Shown: in pieces, positions 26,073-35,070 of the stretch
Layout: every line of letters starts with the position of its first letter
Position numbering within the stretch: position 1 is the stretch's first letter
Origin: Pirellula sp.
GTDB taxonomy: Bacteria > Planctomycetota > Planctomycetia > Pirellulales > PNKZ01
Assembly: GCA_013822735.1 (NCBI GenBank)
Contig: PNKZ01000005.1
Coordinates: 186,001 to 250,000, forward strand
Reading direction: 5' to 3'
DNA length: 64,000 nt
The notes under the pieces: model-generated
Seen by the model: only the letters and a program-made list of their open reading frames with translations
What the model was told of the DNA's origin: nothing
Databases searched by the model: none
Position numbers and translations under genes: made by a program

Positions 26073-27431
26073 ATGGACCAGGTCCTTTACGATTACGAGC
26101 TGAACGCCACGACGTGGGTCTACCTAGCGTCGCTGCTCAGCATCGCGGTGTTCTTTAAGTTCAACCGCGTCTGGAGCGTTCGCAACCTGGATCTGCTCGG
26201 CCTGATTGCCTACGCGCCGGGCCTGCTCATGATCGCGCCGCAATTCCACGACAAGCCGCAGTTGCAGCAGCTCGGCTACGTCTGGCTGTTTACGTGCGGG
26301 GCGCTGTTTCTGATTCGCATTCTTATCGACCCGCTGATGGTGCGGCGTCCGCTCTTAGAACCGAACCTATTGCCGGGCGGCATGGCGTTCTTGGGGATCT
26401 CGCTGCTGCTGTTCCTCATGGTCAACGTGCTCACGTACCGGCCGAGCGAGCGCGATCTGGCAGCCGCGCGGCAAGTGGATATCGTACTTGCCACGGACGA
26501 AAAGGCGCCGAACCATCCTGAAAGCCTTGCCGATCACGCGGCAACGGGAAATCGCCCCGGCTACTTCCTGATGATGTGGCTGCCGAGCGTTTCGACCGCG
26601 GCCATCATGGACGCCAACGCGCAGACGGTCGACGAGGTGAGTCGGCAGCAAAAGCAGATCGCCGCTGCCCGAGCCACGGCGATTCTATCGCACTTGGCGG
26701 TCGTTGTCGGTTTGGTGCTGATCGGCCTGCGGCATTTCGACAACGTCCGTCTCGGGATCTCGGCCGCCACGCTTTATCTCCTGCTCCCCTATACCGCACA
26801 GATGACGGGGCACGTCGACCACGCGCTGCCGGCGGCGCTGCTCGTTTGGGCCGTGTTGGCATATCACGATCCGTTGGTCGCCGGCACGCTCATCGGCTTG
26901 GCTTCGGGCATGATCTACTACCCGCTCTTCCTGCTGCCGCTTTGGTGCGGCTTCTATTGGCAGAAGGGGCTTTATCGTTTCCTCGGCGGCGTCTTCGGCA
27001 CGTGGGCCGTGCTGATCGGAGTCTCTGCGTTTCTGTTGCAAGACACGCCGGCCTTCTTAGAGAGCTTGAAGTCGATGTTCGGCTGGTCGAACCTCATTGC
27101 TTCGACGACCGATCGCGGCTTCTGGGCCTTCAGCGATCAGACGCGGCCGTACCGCATTCCGGTGATGGTCGGGTTCCTCGTCATGTCGACCGGCTTTGCC
27201 ATTTGGCCGGCTCAGAAGAATCTCGGCACGCTCATTAGCTGCTCGGCCGCTGTGATGTTGGCCACGCAGTTTTGGCACCTGGACGCCGGCGGCACCTACA
27301 TGGCGTGGTACTTGCCGCTGATGCTGCTGACGATCTTCCGACCGAACTTGGAAGACCGCGTAGCGATGAGCGCGCTGGACGAAGGCTGGTTCTCCAAACG
27401 GCGCTGGCAACTAAGAACCCGGGCGGCGTAA
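26073..27431 (+). CDS. Polytopic integral membrane protein, unknown
   Basis: 452 aa with about ten predicted membrane segments (for example TWVYLASLLSIAVFF, GMAFLGISLLLFLMVNVL, AILSHLAVVVGLVLIGL, GTLISCSAAVMLATQFW). The arrangement, with a large external loop after segment four and the 'HVDHALPAALLVWAVLAYHDPLVAGTLIGLASGMIYYPLFLLPLW' region (several segments), recalls GT87/GT39-type polyprenyl-linked glycosyltransferases, but the catalytic acidic motif of those families is not clear. I would call it an unknown membrane protein. No strong ribosome site before the ATG. Confidence 0.75.
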   Translation: MDQVLYDYELNATTWVYLASLLSIAVFFKFNRVWSVRNLDLLGLIAYAPGLLMIAPQFHDKPQLQQLGYVWLFTCGALFLIRILIDPLMVRRPLLEPNLLPGGMAFLGISLLLFLMVNVLTYRPSERDLAAARQVDIVLATDEKAPNHPESLADHAATGNRPGYFLMMWLPSVSTAAIMDANAQTVDEVSRQQKQIAAARATAILSHLAVVVGLVLIGLRHFDNVRLGISAATLYLLLPYTAQMTGHVDHALPAALLVWAVLAYHDPLVAGTLIGLASGMIYYPLFLLPLWCGFYWQKGLYRFLGGVFGTWAVLIGVSAFLLQDTPAFLESLKSMFGWSNLIASTTDRGFWAFSDQTRPYRIPVMVGFLVMSTGFAIWPAQKNLGTLISCSAAVMLATQFWHLDAGGTYMAWYLPLMLLTIFRPNLEDRVAMSALDEGWFSKRRWQLRTRAA

Positions 27432-27439
27432 TTGACGGC

Positions 27440-27469
27440 CATTTAGCCCGGAGCTCGTCTCCGGGAGTC
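27440..27469 (+). repeat. CATTTAGCCC-family dispersed hairpin, copy 2
   Basis: CATTTAGCCCGGAGCTCGTC then TCCGGGAGTC. Perfect CCCGGAG...CTCCGGG stem. Sits in the short gap between convergent genes and may act as a bidirectional terminator. Confidence 0.7.
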
Positions 27470-27479
27470 CGGCGATCGC

Positions 27480-28550
27480 TTACGGTCGCAACACCGTCAG
27501 TGGATCCGGCCGTTTCTCCGTGCGGATCTCCAGCACCGGCTTCCAATCGGCGAGCGAGAACTTCACGATCGTGTCATCGGCCTGCGCCGAGGCGAAGCCG
27601 AATTCTCCCGCCGGGTCGATGGTGAGCCCTTCCACACGGTTGCCGATCCGCAAGCGTCGACCGAGCGTTTGGGTGCGCGTGTCGATTTCGGCAACCTCGC
27701 CCGACTCAATCAGCGTGGTAAGCAGTTTGCCGCCGTCGCGCGTGAGGGCCGTGCGAACCGGCTGGCCGGTCACTTCGATGATCCGCGTCAACTTGCGCGA
27801 CTCCGTGTCGATGACCGCGATGCCGTTGGTCGTGCGCGTCGTGGCCCAGAGCGTGCGACCGTCGGGCGCGAGCGACATCCCCATCGGCACGCCGCCGACG
27901 GCAACGCGGCCCACTTCCCGTTTGCTCTCCAGATCGACTACGGCAATGTCGGCGGTGCCGCAATTGGCCACGTAGGCGACCTGCTCTTCATGCGACACGG
28001 CAACCATGTGGCACAGCGACTTCGGGTTCGTCAGTTCGATGGCTTCGACGACGCTCGAAGTTTCTGGATCGAGCACGAGTAAGGCCGCCGGTAGATCGCA
28101 GGTAACGTACAACCGGCCCGACTTGGGGCCGATTTCAATACCGTGCGGTCGGCGATATTTGCCGAGATCGATTTCGCCGACCTTCGTTCGCGACGGAATA
28201 TCGACGACGGCGACTGAACGCCCCCCTTCGACCGTTTCCGTGTAGAGGTCGATGCCGTAGAGCGTGAAGTAGGCGCGGCGACCGTCGTGCGAAAGGGCCA
28301 ACTCATGCGGACGGCGTCCGACCTGCACCGAAGTCTCCAGCTTGCCGGTCGCGGCATCGTAGAAGCCGGCGCTATCCGACCATTTGTGACCGACGAGCAG
28401 GACCGGCTTTCCGGCAGAACGCGCTTGCGCGACGGGCGCCGGTTCGGCGGCGGCAGCGCTGTGTTCGATCGCCCAACTGCTCAAGTTTTCCGCAATACAC
28501 GCGAGCGCTACGACCAATCCACTGCGGCAGATGCGAATTCGGGAAAGCAT
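27480..28550 (-). CDS. Exported YncE-like beta-propeller protein
   Basis: 356 aa, signal-like segment 8-28. The body is a run of ~42-residue blades of the YVTN/YncE type (VAVVDIPSRTKVGEIDLG; IAVVDLESKREVGRVAVGG; IAVIDTESRKLTRIIEVTG; VAEIDTRTQTLGRRLRIGN), about seven in all, so a seven-bladed propeller. Such proteins are exported and often accompany periplasmic dehydrogenases; here a PQQ-type sugar dehydrogenase is transcribed divergently. The start at 28550 was chosen because the frame further upstream would run into the divergent gene and lacks a signal peptide. Confidence 0.85.
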   Translation of the reverse strand: MLSRIRICRSGLVVALACIAENLSSWAIEHSAAAAEPAPVAQARSAGKPVLLVGHKWSDSAGFYDAATGKLETSVQVGRRPHELALSHDGRRAYFTLYGIDLYTETVEGGRSVAVVDIPSRTKVGEIDLGKYRRPHGIEIGPKSGRLYVTCDLPAALLVLDPETSSVVEAIELTNPKSLCHMVAVSHEEQVAYVANCGTADIAVVDLESKREVGRVAVGGVPMGMSLAPDGRTLWATTRTTNGIAVIDTESRKLTRIIEVTGQPVRTALTRDGGKLLTTLIESGEVAEIDTRTQTLGRRLRIGNRVEGLTIDPAGEFGFASAQADDTIVKFSLADWKPVLEIRTEKRPDPLTVLRP

Positions 28551-28713
28551 GGCAAGCAATCGAAGCAGGTGTGAGCGAACTCGAATCGAAACGGCATTGT
28601 TTCTCGTTTCGTCGGCGTAAACAAGAGTCGGCGGCATGATGTTTGCTTTCACGTGTTGGTCCGCGCTTGTCGTTCGGAATTCACTTGGTGCATTCGCCGC
28701 GTCGCGTTCGAGG

Positions 28714-31014
28714 ATGTTTGTGAAGTTCATGGCCTTATCGTCGGCTCCACTGCTGATCGCGCTGGCGTCGTTGTTAAGTTTGCGCGGTTCACCCACGGAG
28801 CAACCGAGCGAGATCGCGGCGGGGGGATTGCCAAGCCACTTTGTCGCGGTGGATACATCGCGGCTGCTCGGCTCGCCTGATCCGCTCCCGTTGGAAGCCG
28901 TGCGCGTGTTTCCGCACCTGAAGTTCGAGAAGCCTGTCGAACTCACGCACGCCGGCGACGGGCGCGGTCGTCTCTTCGTTGTGGAGAAGGAAGGGCTCAT
29001 TCGCGTTTTTGCCAACGACCAAGCGACGACCGACGCTCCCACGTTTCTCGACTTGCGCGACCTCGTCTACAGCGAGCCGTACGAAGCCGGGCTCTTGGGT
29101 TTGGCGTTCCATCCGAAGTTTGCCGAGAACGGCAAGTTCTACGTTTCTTACGTCACGAAGCCGTTGGCGTCGGTCGTGAGTTGCTTTCGCGTCTCTGCCG
29201 CCGACCCGAACAAGGCCGATCGGGCGAGCGAAGAGCGGATTCTCGTCATTCCGCAACCGTTCGACGATCACAACGGCGGCAGCATTCAGTTTGGGCCCGA
29301 CGGCATGCTCTACCTCGGCCTCGGCGACGGCGGCAAGCGCGACGACCCATCCGGCAACGGCCAGAACCTCGGTGCGCTGCTGGGAAAAATTTTGCGGGTC
29401 GACGTCGATCGACGCGACGCGCCATTGCCTTACGGCATTCCGCCGGACAACCCCTTTGTCGGCAAGGCCGGTGCGCGCGGCGAAGTTTGGTCGTACGGAC
29501 ATCGCAACGTTTGGCGTCTCGGCTTCGATCGTAAGACCGGCGACCTCTGGGCCGGCGATGTCGGCCAAGATCGCTATGAAGAAGTGAATCTCATCGAGCG
29601 CGGCGGCAACTACGGCTGGAACCTCCGCGAGGGAGCTCACGATTTGTATCCCGACACGCCGGGCAAAGATCCCGATCTGATCGATCCCGTGGCCGAATAC
29701 TACCACGGCGAAGGACAATCGGTGACCGGCGGTACGGTCTATCGCGGCGTCGAACTAGTCGGCTACGACGGCGCATACTTCTACGGCGATTGGGCCAGCG
29801 GCAACATCTGGACGATTCGCCTCGACGAGCGGAAGCGCGTGCGCGAGAAGAGGCTCGTGGCGCGGACCGACCTCAGCATCGTCGCCTTCGGCACTGACGC
29901 GGCCGGCGAAATGTACGTTTGCGCGCTTGAAGGAGGCATCTATCGATTGCGTCCGCGGGCAGAGGACCTCGCTGCCGAAGCGGCGGCGTTTCCCAAACGC
30001 CTTTCCGATACCGGCCTTTTCGCATCGGTATCGCACAACTTGCCGGCGGCGGGCGTGCTGCCCTACGAGCTGAACGTGCCGTTCTGGTCGGACTTCGCGG
30101 TGAAAGATCGCTATGTGGCGCTGCCGCGCGCAACGAGTGTGAAGTTCGATAACGACGGGCAATGGAAGTTTCCGGTCGGCACCGTCTTCGTCAAAACATT
30201 TTGGATGCATCGCGACCGCGCCGCATGGCGCGATTTGCATCGTGTGGAAACTCGCCTCCTGGTGCATGCGCCCGACGGTTGGCAGGGCTATACGTATGCC
30301 TACGATGAAGCCGAAGAGGAAGCGTATCTCGTGACCGACGCCGGGGCTCGACGAAAGCTGACTGTGAAAGACGTCGACGGGGACGTCGAAGAGCAGGCCT
30401 ATCATCTGCCGTCGCGCGCCGATTGCCGCGCCTGCCACACGAAGGAAGCTGGCTTCGTCTTGGGCCTCAACACGCGGCAAATGCATCGCGACCTCGCCTA
30501 CCGCGGCGCGACGGAGCCGCAGCTCGCGCTTTGGGACCGGCTCGGAATGTTTACGGAGCGACTCGGCGAGAAACCGGCGGCGGCGTTTCCCGAGTGGGGC
30601 TTCGGAAACCTGGATCGTAGCGGCACGGCCCCTTTTCATGAAAGCGCCGCGGATGCGACGACATCGAATTCCGCTCCGCGCGAGCCTGCCGGCGACGCGG
30701 CCCAACTGGCCCGGGCCTGGCTCGATGTCAATTGCGCGATGTGCCACCGTCCGCAAGGCATTGGGCCGGATCGTCGCGACTTGCGCTATGAGACGGCTAC
30801 GGCAAAGACAAACTTCGTCAATCAGCCGCCCAGTGAAAAGCGTCGCCGGATCAAAGGAACGGCCCTCATCAAACCGGGCGAACCGGAACGCTCCGAACTC
30901 ATCACGCGGATGACCTCGCGCGGCGAGCGCCAAATGCCGCCGCTGGGAACGCATTTGATCGATCCGCGCGGCACCGACGTCGTGCGCCGCTGGATTAAGG
31001 AAATGCAAGAGTGA
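28714..31014 (+). CDS. PQQ-type sugar dehydrogenase fused to c-type cytochrome domains
   Basis: About 766 aa, signal-like segment near the start. The N-terminal ~400 residues form a soluble glucose-dehydrogenase/HHIP-type propeller: 'EAGLLGLAFHPKF', 'NGGSIQFGPDGMLYLGLGDGG', 'NLGALLGKILRVDV', 'GHRNVWRLGFD', 'GGNYGWNLREG'. The C-terminal ~340 residues carry two haem motifs, CRACH and CAMCH, within a planctomycete cytochrome-type domain ('QMPPLGTHLIDPRGTDVVRRW'). Oxidation of a sugar or polyol with electron transfer to the attached haems is likely, in the periplasm. In-frame starts at 28636 and 28729 are possible; 28714 has GAGG just upstream. Confidence 0.85.
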   Translation: MFVKFMALSSAPLLIALASLLSLRGSPTEQPSEIAAGGLPSHFVAVDTSRLLGSPDPLPLEAVRVFPHLKFEKPVELTHAGDGRGRLFVVEKEGLIRVFANDQATTDAPTFLDLRDLVYSEPYEAGLLGLAFHPKFAENGKFYVSYVTKPLASVVSCFRVSAADPNKADRASEERILVIPQPFDDHNGGSIQFGPDGMLYLGLGDGGKRDDPSGNGQNLGALLGKILRVDVDRRDAPLPYGIPPDNPFVGKAGARGEVWSYGHRNVWRLGFDRKTGDLWAGDVGQDRYEEVNLIERGGNYGWNLREGAHDLYPDTPGKDPDLIDPVAEYYHGEGQSVTGGTVYRGVELVGYDGAYFYGDWASGNIWTIRLDERKRVREKRLVARTDLSIVAFGTDAAGEMYVCALEGGIYRLRPRAEDLAAEAAAFPKRLSDTGLFASVSHNLPAAGVLPYELNVPFWSDFAVKDRYVALPRATSVKFDNDGQWKFPVGTVFVKTFWMHRDRAAWRDLHRVETRLLVHAPDGWQGYTYAYDEAEEEAYLVTDAGARRKLTVKDVDGDVEEQAYHLPSRADCRACHTKEAGFVLGLNTRQMHRDLAYRGATEPQLALWDRLGMFTERLGEKPAAAFPEWGFGNLDRSGTAPFHESAADATTSNSAPREPAGDAAQLARAWLDVNCAMCHRPQGIGPDRRDLRYETATAKTNFVNQPPSEKRRRIKGTALIKPGEPERSELITRMTSRGERQMPPLGTHLIDPRGTDVVRRWIKEMQE

Positions 31015-31104
31015 CGGGAACACCGGCGGGTGTGTGAGACTGCGTTGACTCGGTTCGACGGCAAGACTAGCTTGAGGATCGTCGCTCGAAGTCGAGGTGC
31101 GCTG

Positions 31105-31533
31105 TTGTCGAACCTGCGAATCACTACCACGCTCACGTTGCTCGGCATTCTTTTGGTGCCGCCGCATTGGTGCTGCTTCGTCGCCTGGGGGGGCGAAGGA
31201 GGGCCGGAATGTTGCCGAACACATTCTCAAGCCCCGCTCTTGGCCGCAGTTGGTCGCTCGTCGGGATGCTGCCAAGCTGAGCCTGCGGCGGAGTTGGAAC
31301 TTACGCTCGCGCTCCGTCTCCCGGCGTCCGGACAGTTGCCCTGCGCCTGTTGCACGCAAATCCGCGAAGCCGTGTCGAAGCAATCGGTCGTGTGGGACGG
31401 TTCGATCGCGTTCGTGCCGTTCGCGGTGCACGTCGCGCCCGAAGCTGTTCGCGGCTTAATTGCTACGGCCTATCTCACGCCCCCGCATTGCGGCAGATCG
31501 CTGCAAACGATTCTTTGTCGTTGGTTGTGTTGA
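31105..31533 (+). CDS. Small Cys-rich exported protein, unknown
   Basis: Read from a TTG at 31105 this gives 142 aa with a hydrophobic leader (TLTLLGILLVPPHW) then CC, ECC, GCC, CACC and further cysteines, 12 in total. An earlier in-frame GTG at 31030 would add 25 residues. No recognised family. It lies between a dehydrogenase/cytochrome and a Csp-like Cys-rich protein, which makes metal binding a fair guess. Evidence is limited to an open frame, a plausible leader and the cysteine pattern. Confidence 0.5.
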   Translation: MSNLRITTTLTLLGILLVPPHWCCFVAWGGEGGPECCRTHSQAPLLAAVGRSSGCCQAEPAAELELTLALRLPASGQLPCACCTQIREAVSKQSVVWDGSIAFVPFAVHVAPEAVRGLIATAYLTPPHCGRSLQTILCRWLC

Positions 31534-31646
31534 GGCTGCGCTAAGCGTGCGCCGTCAACATTCGCGCGACCGGTAATGGTCGCCCGCCGTGGTCGCGTGT
31601 GCGAGCCGCGGCACAACTAGCCTATTTCAAAACAAGGAATGATTTT

Positions 31647-32060
31647 ATGAACTCTCTCCGAACGAATCGTCGTCGTTACCTGGGTTTAGCGTTGGGTCTT
31701 GCGGCCCTTGGGTTGAGCATCGGCTCGTGGAGTCGGGCCGCCGAGGAAAAGGCGAAGGTGTCGACCGCCTGCGTTGAGAAGTGTCGCGCCTGTGCCGTCG
31801 TCTGTAAAAATTGCTCCGATTGCTGCAAAGGGGAAAACGAAGCCTGCTCGAAGCAGTGCGACGCTTGCCATCACCTTTGCTTGGCCTGCGCCGCGTCGGT
31901 CGAGCAAGGCTCGCCGTTGGCGGCCGACGTCTGCGCGCTCTGCGAGAAGATGTGCACCGAGTGCGCCGCTATGTGCGCCAAGAGCGAAAAGGAATGCTGC
32001 AAGATGTGCTTAGAGTCTTGCAAAGCCTGTGCTGCGACTTGCAAAGCGGCGCGCGGCTAG
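31647..32060 (+). CDS. Csp-like four-helix copper-binding protein, exported
   Basis: 137 aa, start preceded by AAGGA. A Tat-like or Sec signal (NRRRYLGLALGLAALGLSIG) is followed by a ~95-residue helix bundle with 20 or so cysteines spaced C-x2-C, C-x3-C (CVEKCRACAVVCKNC, CSKQCDACHHLCLAC, CALCEKMCTECAAMC, CCKMCLESCKACAATC). This matches the Csp/DUF326 copper-storage proteins, which line a four-helix bundle with Cys and hold many Cu(I) ions. The N-terminal signal implies periplasmic storage, as in Csp1. Confidence 0.9.
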   Translation: MNSLRTNRRRYLGLALGLAALGLSIGSWSRAAEEKAKVSTACVEKCRACAVVCKNCSDCCKGENEACSKQCDACHHLCLACAASVEQGSPLAADVCALCEKMCTECAAMCAKSEKECCKMCLESCKACAATCKAARG

Positions 32061-32078
32061 TCACTGGTGGTAAACGAC

Positions 32079-32117
32079 AAGAGGGCGAGGCTCACGCGAG
32101 CTTCGCCCTCTTTCATT
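32079..32117 (+). terminator. Intrinsic terminator, likely bidirectional
   Basis: A 13-bp stem (GAGGGCGAGGCTC against GAGCTTCGCCCTC, one G-T wobble), loop ACGC, then TTTCATTTT. It sits between the Csp-like gene and the convergent TIGR03009 gene and has A-rich sequence on the other side. Confidence 0.9.
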
Positions 32118-32142
32118 TTGTGATCGGCCGCGAAGCGTATGC

Positions 32143-33060
32143 TTAGCGAGGCACGGTCGGTTGCGGATTTTGCGCCGCCGGTTGCGGATCGACGCCCGTG
32201 GGCGCTTCCACCACTTGGTGTTGCCAGCCGAACGGTGTGCCCGGGCGGACAAATAGGCGGAAGAAGTCCTGCAGATTAGCGAGCACCGAGTTCGTCTGCA
32301 TGTTGGTGAACTGATAAACCGTGCGATCCTTACCATTTGGCAGATGCATGTTCAGTGCAAACGGTTCGAGCTTCGTCACCGTGCCGTTCTGGTGGGCGAA
32401 CGAAAGCACGACGTCGATCTTGGCGAAGTTGGCCGCGTCCTTCGCATAGCGCGGGAAGACTTCGAGCCAAACCTGATCGGCTTGCTTATCGAGCGGGGTA
32501 ATGATGCGGAGCCAATAGCGAGCCTTCATTTTGGCCGCTTCCACGCCGAACACGAACGGCATCGGGCCGTCGGCAATCGCCTTGCCGCGCAGCTCCGGCG
32601 GCAGCGGATGTTCGCGCACCTGTTTCAGATCGGCGCGGAATTCGAAGACCGCGTCGCCCGTACAGATCCACTTCTCAGTTTGGTCGCCCAGTTCGTAGAG
32701 ACCTTTGTCCGGCGCGGCATACTTCAGAGTGCCGTTGACCACGCGCTTCGGCGTCGGCGCTTCGCCGGGAGCTTGCACACCGAACACGCCGTCGTAATCC
32801 CAGCGGGTAAAGCCGGCTTCGAAGGTTTTGACGTTCGAGCTCATTTGCTGCCAATCGGTAAGCACCCGATCGAGTACCGCTTCTTCTTGCGGCGTCAGCG
32901 TAAAGGGCGCGCTCGGCAACGGTTGGGGCTGCGTGAGCTGGGCAACCGTTTGTTGTGCGCCGTCCGGCGGCAACGTTTGTTGCGCGGTGGCGACGACGGC
33001 CCAAAAGATGACAAGCAACATCACCGAAAGGGCGACGAGCGGAGCGGTGCGCGACGACAT
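32143..33060 (-). CDS. TIGR03009 planctomycete exported protein
   Basis: 305 aa with signal peptide (residues 1-26, ending ATA-QQ). The region 60-270 ('EAVLDRVLTDWQQMSSNVKTFEAGFTRWDYD', 'GTLKYAAPDKGLYEL', 'WICTGDAVFEFRADLKQVREHPLP', 'FVFGVEAAKMKARYWLRII') matches TIGR03009, a planctomycete-specific family whose fold resembles LolA/LppX lipid-binding half-barrels. Function unknown; probably periplasmic lipoprotein or lipid handling by analogy. The C-terminal tail is proline/glutamine rich. Confidence 0.9.
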   Translation of the reverse strand: MSSRTAPLVALSVMLLVIFWAVVATAQQTLPPDGAQQTVAQLTQPQPLPSAPFTLTPQEEAVLDRVLTDWQQMSSNVKTFEAGFTRWDYDGVFGVQAPGEAPTPKRVVNGTLKYAAPDKGLYELGDQTEKWICTGDAVFEFRADLKQVREHPLPPELRGKAIADGPMPFVFGVEAAKMKARYWLRIITPLDKQADQVWLEVFPRYAKDAANFAKIDVVLSFAHQNGTVTKLEPFALNMHLPNGKDRTVYQFTNMQTNSVLANLQDFFRLFVRPGTPFGWQHQVVEAPTGVDPQPAAQNPQPTVPR

Positions 33061-33176
33061 GCGAGCGCCTCGACGATAGCGGGGTGCGCGAAGGGGGACG
33101 GAGAAATGCGGGCGGGATCATAGCAACGTGCCGATGCCGGCCCTAGACCGATTCACGGCCTAGTGCTTCCTGGCTG

Positions 33177-33791
33177 CTAGCACTTCCCGTAACCCATCCA
33201 TTGGAGGAGGTCGCCCACTTCCGAGAAGCACGCGAAGTGAAAATCGGCCAGCTCATGACCGGCACAAGCGTGCGGTGCGGCGCCTGCCGTATAGAGCGCC
33301 GTTCGCGAACCGGCGCGCCGGCCGGCTTCCATGTCGAACACGTAGTCGCCGATCACCAGGATTTCGCCGTGCGGCAAATCCCAAGCTCGGGCCAGTTCGA
33401 TCAGTGCCGCAGGGTCGGGCTTCGCCGGAGCGTCGTCGCGCGCCAGCACGGTTTCAAACTCCAGGCCTGTGCGACGCAGCGTGGCCAGCGCCACGGCCCG
33501 ACTATTGCGTGTCCAGACGGCACGCCGCACGCCGAGTTCGTCGAGCGCGCGTAGAAACTCGACGGCGCCGCGCATGACCACGGCCCGTTCCGCGCCGCCG
33601 TGCTCGTGCCGATGGAGAATCTCGCGACACCGCTCCGCTTCGTGTTCCACCAACGACGCGATGGTCTCTAAAATCGGCAGCTCGGCCGGCAGCCCCATCT
33701 CGGCCCGCATGGCATCGAAGTCGAGTGCGGAGTCTACGAGCGTGCCGTCCATATCGAACACGACGCCGCGGATCCTAGAAACGTCAGACAT
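33177..33791 (-). CDS. HAD-superfamily phosphatase
   Basis: 204 aa. Motif I DMDGTLVDS (D13, D15), motif II WTRNS (T94), motif III lysine in 'APAKPDP' (K124), motif IV 'VIGDYVFDMEAG' (D147, D151). The cap is small and helical (about 20-75). All catalytic residues are present. It resembles phosphoglycolate-phosphatase-like and beta-phosphoglucomutase-like HADs; substrate not determinable. The promoter region is shared with the divergent dehydrogenase 98 bases away. Confidence 0.9.
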   Translation of the reverse strand: MSDVSRIRGVVFDMDGTLVDSALDFDAMRAEMGLPAELPILETIASLVEHEAERCREILHRHEHGGAERAVVMRGAVEFLRALDELGVRRAVWTRNSRAVALATLRRTGLEFETVLARDDAPAKPDPAALIELARAWDLPHGEILVIGDYVFDMEAGRRAGSRTALYTAGAAPHACAGHELADFHFACFSEVGDLLQWMGYGKC

Positions 33792-33888
33792 GTGTTAGGC
33801 ACAGATTTCGGTTCGTGTTGCCGGTAGCCGAGACATTATAACCAGTGTCGCCGAATCGTCGGCTGAGTTTCCTTGGAGGGGGTTTGTC

Positions 33889-34887
33889 ATGCGCTGCGCC
33901 GTGTTCAATACGAAGCGATACGATCGGGAGTTTCTCACGGCGGAAGCGGCGCGCGCCGGCGGCGGGCACGAACTCGTATTCCTGGAGCCGCTGCTGACGG
34001 CCGAAACGGCGCGACTGGCCGACGGGTTCACCGCCGTCTGCGCCTTTGTGAACGACCGGCTCGACGCGCCGGTGCTCGAAGCGCTCGCCGCCGGCGGTAC
34101 GCAGTTCATCGCTTTGCGCTGCGCAGGGTTTAACAACGTCGATCTCCCCACCGCGGCTCGGCTCGGGATCAAACTTGCGCGCGTGCCGGCCTATTCGCCG
34201 TATGCGGTGGCCGAACATACGGTCGGCCTGATGCTCGCGCTCAATCGCAAGCTTTACAAAGCGTACAACCGCGTGCGCGAGGGGAACTTCGCGCTCGACG
34301 GACTGCTCGGCTTCGACATGCACGGCCGCACGGTCGGCATCGTCGGCACCGGCAAGATCGGCGAATGCACGGCCCGCATTTTGGCAGGCTTCGGCTGCAA
34401 GCTGTTGGCGTTCGACCCGTATGAGAACGCCGCCCTGCGCGAACTCGGGGCGCAATACGTCTCACTAGATGAACTACTGACCGCGGCCGATATCGTCACC
34501 TTGCACTGCCCCCTCTCGTCGGCGACGCATCACCTCATCAACGCCGAACGGCTCAAGCACATGAAAACCGGCGCGATGTTGATCAACACGGGCCGCGGCG
34601 CACTTTTGGATACTCCGGCCGTCGTTGCCGCTCTGAAACGAGGTAAGCTCGGAGCGCTCGGGATCGACGTCTATGAAGAAGAGGGGGATCTCTTCTTCGT
34701 CGATCACTCCGGCGACACCATTCTCGACGATGTCTTCTCGCGATTGCTGACGTTTCCCAACGTCCTCGTCACGGGTCACCAAGCGTTCTTCACGCGTGAG
34801 GCGCTCGAAGCCATCGCCCGGCAAACGCTGGCCAACCTCGATCAATTCGCCCGCGGCGAGAAGCTGACGAACGAAGTGAAGGGGTAG
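33889..34887 (+). CDS. D-2-hydroxyacid dehydrogenase (D-lactate dehydrogenase-like)
   Basis: 332 aa, start preceded by TTGGAGGGGG. NAD-binding motif GTGKIG (153-158) followed by D176 in 'LAFDPY' (NAD over NADP). The catalytic triad of the family is present: R236 in '[10 protein letters not shown]', E264 in 'GIDVYEEE', H297 in 'VTGHQAFFT'. The 'GHQAFFT' and '[13 protein letters not shown]' segments are typical of fermentative D-lactate dehydrogenase (LdhA). Cytoplasmic; would interconvert pyruvate and D-lactate or a related 2-hydroxyacid. Confidence 0.9.
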   Translation: MRCAVFNTKRYDREFLTAEAARAGGGHELVFLEPLLTAETARLADGFTAVCAFVNDRLDAPVLEALAAGGTQFIALRCAGFNNVDLPTAARLGIKLARVPAYSPYAVAEHTVGLMLALNRKLYKAYNRVREGNFALDGLLGFDMHGRTVGIVGTGKIGECTARILAGFGCKLLAFDPYENAALRELGAQYVSLDELLTAADIVTLHCPLSSATHHLINAERLKHMKTGAMLINTGRGALLDTPAVVAALKRGKLGALGIDVYEEEGDLFFVDHSGDTILDDVFSRLLTFPNVLVTGHQAFFTREALEAIARQTLANLDQFARGEKLTNEVKG

Positions 34888-34909
34888 TGAGTTTCAAGCC
34901 GCAAACGGC

Positions 34910-34955
34910 TCCTCCCCTCGTCCCTTGCGGGGGAGGGGCCGGGGGTGAGGGGTGA
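34910..34955 (-). repeat. C-rich REP element, inverted partner
   Basis: On the minus strand it begins TCACCCCTCACCCCCGGCCC and contains the CCCGCAAGGG core. It faces the copy at 34984-35043, forming a pair of inverted elements between convergent genes. Confidence 0.75.
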
Positions 34956-34983
34956 GAATCGCCGTCGTCGAACCAAAAGATTA

Positions 34984-35043
34984 CCCCTCACCCGTCTCGC
35001 CCTATTCGGGCGAGCCACCCTCTCCCGCAAGGGGAGAGGGGAG
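34984..35043 (+). repeat. C-rich REP element (two hairpins)
   Basis: CCCCTCACCC, then a CTCGCCC-TATTC-GGGCGAG hairpin and a CCCTCTCCC-GCAAG-GGGAGAGGG hairpin. The best-conserved member of the family in this window. Confidence 0.8.
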
Positions 35044-35070
35044 AGTTGCTTGCTACTCCAGCAACTCCTT

